Source of the DNA: Owenia fusiformis
Taxonomy: Eukaryota > Annelida > Polychaeta > Sabellida > Oweniidae
Length of the DNA: 64,000 bases
Direction of reading: 5' to 3'
Assembly (NCBI GenBank): GCA_903813345.2
Contig: CAIIXF020000008.1
Span: 11,251,278-11,315,277 of the forward strand
The notes beneath the pieces were generated by a model. That model was not told the origin of the DNA. It saw only the letters and a program-made list of their open reading frames with translations, and searched no databases. The translations under genes were made by a program, and so were the position numbers. Each line of letters starts with the position of its first letter. Positions within the stretch are counted from its first letter, which is position 1. Shown here in pieces: positions 59,012-64,000 of this stretch.

Positions 59012-59373
59012 ATGCAACGGAGTGAAACAAGGAAACGAAATTCAGTTTCTCCTCCGGACTTTCGTTCCTTTGAAAAGCATGCAAGATTAACATCCACGCC
59101 CCGAGTTGGCAGGGCTTTAAATGATGTGTCAAAGGATAGCACTGCGTCCCACAGTCATTCATTTTTTGGATCAGAGAGTATCTGCGCACGGTGTGGTGTA
59201 ATAGGAGATGTCATTTGTAAGAACCACAACGAAAGTGTAGAGGTGTGTGATAGCTGTGGTTGGACCAGAAACTGTCTTGACACTAGTATATCAAACGCTT
59301 GCACCGATGATCATGTCCCCGACATCCATTTTTGTGACTCATGTGGATGGCAGAGAGACTCAGCTGATTTCAG
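59012..59373 (+). CDS. Exon for an unknown CxxC-rich, probably zinc-binding protein
   Basis: Open from ATG 59012 to a donor CAG/GTAGAT at 59373-59374, about 121 residues. The N-terminal half is basic and Ser/Arg rich ('MQRSETRKRNSVSPPDF'). The C-terminal half has paired cysteines: 'CARCGVIGDVICKNH', 'VCDSCGW' and again 'FCDSCGWQRD'. The DSCGW word is duplicated about 35 residues apart, suggesting two similar zinc-ribbon-like modules. The frame continues upstream through the TIR, but that part reads repeat sequence. I do not recognise the family. It lies wholly inside the 58780-61690 transposon, so it could be element-encoded or captured host sequence. No downstream exon was found. Confidence 0.45.
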
Positions 59374-59559
59374 GTAGATCAACTGTTTTTGTATAGTTAT
59401 CTTTTTTCTTACACTGGTTTAGGTGCCATGGTAGTTAACAGGAAATGACAAAACAGGAAGTGACAAAACCATGCCGGAGTTCAAACGTTTTTTGAACCAA
59501 GATATCAGAGTTCTGCTTTGACCTCCAGTCAGTTTAACTAGTTCCACATACCATTTACA

Positions 59560-60038
59560 TGACCATGATCACAATGACCATGGTCAGATTGACCCTAGAC
59601 ATGATGAAATTAATTTGTCAGCCCTCTGAAATTTGTGACTGAAAAATAGATAAAAGTAGGAGCTTAGGAAAGGTCACTGAACAGAATCTCTTGCATTTTT
59701 CAGAAAATGTGCCTAATATATTGCTCTCAGTGATACAATCTTGGGAAATTTGACATCATTCGTTGAGAAAGAAAAAAATGAAAAAAATGAATTGAAAAGC
59801 GATGTTTTTCCTTTTAAGACCGCCATTTTTTCAGACAAGTTTCTAAAATTTTAAGGATTGTATCATTTAGAACAATATATTGGGCACATTTTCTAAAAAA
59901 TTCAAAAGATCCTGTTCATTGATCTTTCCTATGCTCCTACTTAAAGCTATTTACATTGACCTTTTCAGAGGGCTGAAAAGGTTATTTCATCATGTCTAGG
60001 GTCATTCTGACCATGGTCAGTGTGATCCTGGTCACCCT
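59560..60038. mobile_element. ~480-bp hairpin MITE nested in the transposon
   Basis: Arms 59560-59750 and 59850-60038 are inverted. They share 'gaccatggtca', 'gaccctagacatgatgaaat' and 'taggagca', with a loop of about 100 bp. Confidence 0.75.
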
Positions 60039-61515
60039 GCATCATGCGACCTTAAACTACAAGGTTTACTTTTATACAGTGCACCTACATTGTAGTAATC
60101 AGTTATGGCTGTATTCTGTGTAGATGCACTGGCCCGCCCCTCCCTCCGAGATGGGCCCAGAAAAAAGGTCCGACATTTTAGCGCTCCACATGTCTTGGGT
60201 CAGATATCGCCCTGGTTTGCTGATCAAGTAAGGAATTCTTTGGGAACATGGGGCAGAACGGCCCTCATAATAATTTGATCCGTGCAGACGTTTTTCTAAT
60301 CTGTCAATCATCGCGAACTTTCATGTTCCATCTTATGAAGAGATTATATTTCACATTTTCTGTGATTTTTCAGTGTGTTCGAAATTAATGTTGAGAGTAG
60401 GGCAAAATGGTCCATGGGTGGGGCAGAACAGCCCACAATGAAAGCTTCGGTTTTAAAACCAAGATTAATTTACTACATGACTCGTCAACACACATTTATC
60501 TCAGACGGTCAAAGATTAGACAGATAAAGTATTCTTAGCCCTTACCCTAAAATTACGATTTAGTAGTCATTTGATATGTTTTGAAACAAAAACCAAGTGT
60601 TAAAATCTTTATCAGGATGATAGATTGTTATTTTCCTGTATGTAAACAGTTAATCCCACAAGCCGTTATGGGGGGGGGGGGGCAACATTTAAAGGTGCAA
60701 TAATAAGTGCAGAGGGGTTATTCAAAGATCGTGGACCAGTGTCAAAATATATTTAAGTTTGGATATTTAATCAAGACTTACATCTATTTTTATTATCTAC
60801 AAAGAAACCCCCTAGATAAACATTATTTAAGCTGATATTCCTCTTGAAACATGGTGGATCTTAAAAATATAAAAGTGGAAGTCCCTTTTCTGAAGCTTTG
60901 AACTGAATTTACACTTCTTAATGCTGAAATTGATAATTTATGCATACATTTTAAAAAAATAGGTATGTCAAAGAAGATGTTAAACCAAATGTTGCCTTGA
61001 TAGCTCAGAAAAAATGAAAAAACGTTCCTATTTTCTCTACAGTCCTTATTGCCCCTTTAAGTTAAGTTTTCATGGCAAAGGGTAGCATCTTCAAATAACC
61101 AGTAGCTGGAGCTACAGATATAGCACATCAAGTATTCTATAAAATCAGGAATATTGTACATACATGTAGGGTAACTCATTTCTTTATTATGATGCAATCA
61201 TCGGCTCAAATGGACAAAATTGGAAAAAGCTGTCACTAATTTGGCCATACGTGTTGTTACTCAAAAGTCAGGTTTTTGTTTTTGTTGTTATTACCCAGCC
61301 CTTTCACTGGAAATGTCAATGCGCGTGATTGCAAGGTAGTCCCAATATTTTGTGTTTCCTAGAGCTTAAAAATACTGTTATCGTCAATGAGTGGATATTC
61401 ATTCACATGCGGGAAAATATTTCTTCCGAATTCCATATGAAAACACCTCCTTGGAATTTTACTTGTGCGTAATAATACGAACAAAATTACGGACTTTTTT
61501 TCGATCAGATGCGTG
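60039..61515. other. Transposon interior, no gene recognised
   Basis: No transposase or other coding exon was recognised. A 13-nt G run occupies 60670-60682. 'ggggcagaa' phrases recur near 60250 and 60420. Confidence 0.45.
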
Positions 61516-64000
61516 GTTCGCGGTAACGGATCTCTGTGCGCGGTATAAGAAATATGTTCGGAAACAAGGAAATGGTGGTGCGTGACATAAGATTTCACGT
61601 TCGCGATATGAGATTCGTGGTTCGAGTGCAAGGAACGTAGTTCGCGGTATCAGAACTGATGTTCGCGTTGTTGGAAGTCTAGGAGGCCTGAACCTGTGGC
61701 AACTGTTACAACGATACATTTTATAACCTGGATCTGTGGCCAGGTTAATGAGGTTACCAAGTGACCACGTGTATTTTGGAAACTTAAGACCTATTTGCCA
61801 TGCGAAACACGGTTTAATATTTTGATGAATATGTTGAAATATAACAAGGTTTGAGTTTGCTTTGACTCGATTTTTCCACGACTCTTCTTCTTTGAGACGT
61901 ATTTGGCCTTTTACAATATTTTTGAAAAGCCTTTTTTGAATGATTTGACCGCTTTTTACAAAACCGTCAACGTATTCCTTGAGAACGTTGTGCTCTGCGA
62001 CAATACTCATGATATCGCTAATAAAAATGGTCAACAGGATGAAGAATGTACGAGGCTAGTCTGTAAAGAAAAATGAATCGTGTAAAGGAATGTTTACAGA
62101 CACAAAGTCTGTGCCAGAAATTCAATTTCATTATCGTAATAGAATTACATATTGACGTGGCTCCTAAGGTTGCCAGAACTACATCTGAGGAGACTCGACT
62201 TTCAAGCCCTTGTACAGTTTTGAAAATTTTCCTCTGGGTAACGGTCAGGGTGTCCTCATCAGCAGGAGAGAGACACCACATTTCAGCCCCGAAAATGGCA
62301 CGCGGGAGTATGATCGTGTTCCAAATTTTGGAAAAAAATCAGTGGATTTGATCCATTTTTGTGTAGCTTAAGCACATTTTTCAAAGAATAAAATTTTGCA
62401 TTGAGTTTCTTTTTGGCCGATGTGGCCAGAGGTTTTGAATCGAAATTTGGAGTAACTTCGTTACCAACATATGTGACCTTTCTGGTTTCGTGAACTGACT
62501 CAGCTCCAATGTGCCATTTACGCATGCCTTGATTTTTTACAAAATTTCTTTTTGACTCATTAAAAATCACAATATTACTTTTGCTGCCTTTACCTGCATG
62601 ATAAATCATGCGCCATTTTGCGCTGTAAGAAAGAACAATATCTAGGAGTGCTTGTAGAGCATTTGGGGTTGTCGAAATAAGAGTGGTGTCGTCGGCAACG
62701 AGTATACATGGTATATGTCGATCCCCTAGCTGAAGACCAGAATTGGAGTCAATTAGATCTTTAATTAGGGCGTCGATATAAACCAGAAACCAAAGTGAAC
62801 TGGTAACTCTACCCTGGCCAACGCCTTGATTAATACAGAATTGTCGAGAGTATGTACCATTGTATAATACCATGGCAGTTGTATCAGTATAACTGTCCAC
62901 GATGAGTCGCCATGCTTTACCATTAATACCTAAAGAAAATAGCTTGTAAAAGAGGCCCTTGCGCCACAGAAAATCATATGCCTTGTGGTTGTCCAAAAAT
63001 GCAGCAAAAACTACACTATTTCTTTCTTTAAAATGAAGGATTATTTTAAGGGTTAAGATGCGTTCCCATAACTTGTACATACAACTGGTTAAAGTGAGGC
63101 CTCGATAATTATCAGTAATTGTCGACTGCTTACCCTTACCTTTAAATAAGGAAATGATAATTCCCAACTTAAAGGCCGGTGGAATTTTGGCAATTCTAAT
63201 CATCGCGTTAAAGATCCTACATAAATAATGAAGAACAATTGTATCACAAAATTTGAAGTGCTCAATAGTAACTAAATCGTGCCCTGGAGCTTTGCCGTTG
63301 TTGAAAGTGCTCAAGCTATGCGATAATTCGTCAAACGTGATTGGATCCTCAAAAATTCCATCATGCATGCTATGAGACTTTTCTAACATTAATGGGAATT
63401 GGTTTTCTATGTAATCATGAAAATTATTATCAAAGTGATGATGATTAGATTCTTTACCCAAACGTTCATAGTGGTCTACCCAAGCGCCACGGATTAAATC
63501 TGGATCGCGAATCATAATACCATCAACTAGTAACTCATGGCCAATATTAAGATTGCATTTAGAATGACCATTGTGATTTTTTACTAATCTATAAAACAAA
63601 GCGCTGTCAACTTCGGCTGCATCTTGTAAATCTTTGAGTTGTTTCTGATCGTATTCAAATTTTAATCTTTTTAGTTGTCGAGTGAAGGCACGTTTTTGTA
63701 ATTTGTAATTGCGAAATGAATCAAAGGCAAGGCCACGAGGACTACCATCACGAATCCAAATGGTTCTTGCCTGTTTCATGGCTTTGTGCAAAGGACCCAG
63801 ATTGCCTGTCTTCCAAAATGGTTTAAGGAATTTACGAAATTTTGACTTAGGAATAACTTTGTTGCTGCACTGTGTTAAAACACTGCTTAGATTAGAGACG
63901 GCACTATCAATTTGCTCTATGGAATCTAATGGTACATTTTCATAATGTGAAATATGATCAGTAACCATATTGGAATATAAGTCGAGTTGCTCAGAATTGG

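Larger units (their letters stand above)
58780..61690. mobile_element. 2.9-kb DNA transposon with 175-bp TIRs and 5-bp target-site duplication
   Basis: Left TIR 58780-58954 and right TIR 61516-61690 are near-identical inverted copies starting CAGGCCTCCTAGACTTCC. The direct repeat AACCT flanks both sides (58775-58779, 61691-61695). Removing one AACCT and the element restores the LINE frame. Each TIR holds spaced copies of 'cgcgaac' about every 20 bp, like transposase-binding iterons. The interior carries a CxxC-rich exon on + and a hairpin MITE. No transposase was recognised. The superfamily is not assigned. Confidence 0.85.
58316..64000 (-). mobile_element. Broken non-LTR retrotransposon (LINE), split by a DNA transposon
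   Basis: The minus-strand frame running off the right edge to 62283 is a reverse transcriptase: 'NNGKAPGHDLVTIEHFK', 'NYRGLTLTS', 'AFLDNHKAYD' (motif A), 'QGVGQG' and 'LVADDTTLIS' (the F/YxDD motif as VADD). The usual QxGFR block between 'WERILTLKI' and 'AFLD' is missing, so a deletion of perhaps 30-40 codons is likely. A frameshift near 62325 leads to 'MWCLSPADEDTLTVTQRKIF', another near 62030 leads to the segment ending in 'YRCNSCH'. The frame then resumes beyond the inserted element at 58774 with 'CERIIVHYLQCEYF', forming a C-terminal CCHC-like knuckle. One more frameshift lies near 58680 and the stop is at 58494. A (AAACAT)n tail at 58338-58316 marks the 3' end. The endonuclease would be outside the window. 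It lies inside the DUF288 gene's intron. Confidence 0.85.

Noticed and set aside
1-64000. CRISPR arrays, operons or bacterial genes
   Set aside because: The tandem repeats are minisatellites or transposon cores without unique spacers, and all recognised genes are intron-bearing animal genes or eukaryotic mobile elements.

Overview
This window is AT-rich, intron-bearing nuclear DNA from an invertebrate animal. It shows GT-AG introns with polypyrimidine acceptors, invertebrate-type glycoprotein-hormone genes, and a dense load of Helitron-like, hairpin, TIR and LINE repeats. I cannot fix the phylum. A marine lophotrochozoan or an invertebrate deuterostome fits best, because these gene families and repeat styles are common there.

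Layout. 1-17 kb: gene-poor and repeat-rich, with diverged minisatellites, three full-length Helitron-like elements with internal repeats of about 146 bp (2450-3901, 5794-6752, 10044-10969), a 526-bp TIR element and a low-complexity block at 13.7-14.2 kb. 17.3-23.4 kb: a three-exon gene on + for the thyrostimulin alpha subunit GPA2. 28.1-28.9 kb: a two-coding-exon gene on - for the partner subunit GPB5, so the two subunits of one heterodimeric hormone lie tail to tail. 31.8-33.4 kb: an NRF1/E-box promoter-like cluster, then a 60-residue single-exon homologue of mitoregulin. 33.8-36.5 kb: a near-perfect hairpin element and a 1.6-kb long-TIR element with a 9-bp target-site duplication. 38.4-50.8 kb: two tandem, apparently intact six-exon genes for ASRGL1-type L-asparaginase/isoaspartyl peptidase, separated and interrupted by fold-back and TIR elements. 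52.3-54.2 kb: a decayed coding sequence (-) of a multicopy, probably mobile-element protein family. 54.4-55.3 kb: a mariner-like non-autonomous element. 56.0-58.0 kb: the large 3' exon (-) of a DUF288/STELLO-like glycosyltransferase gene whose 5' exons lie outside the window. 58.3-64 kb: a broken non-LTR retrotransposon (-) whose reading frame is split by a 2.9-kb DNA element with 175-bp TIRs and a 5-bp target-site duplication. That inserted element carries a CxxC-rich exon.

The genes do not form an operon. The real functional pairing is GPA2 with GPB5, which family knowledge says dimerise and signal through an LGR-type receptor. The other genes are independent. All calls rest on translating the given sequence and recognising families from memory. 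No search was run.
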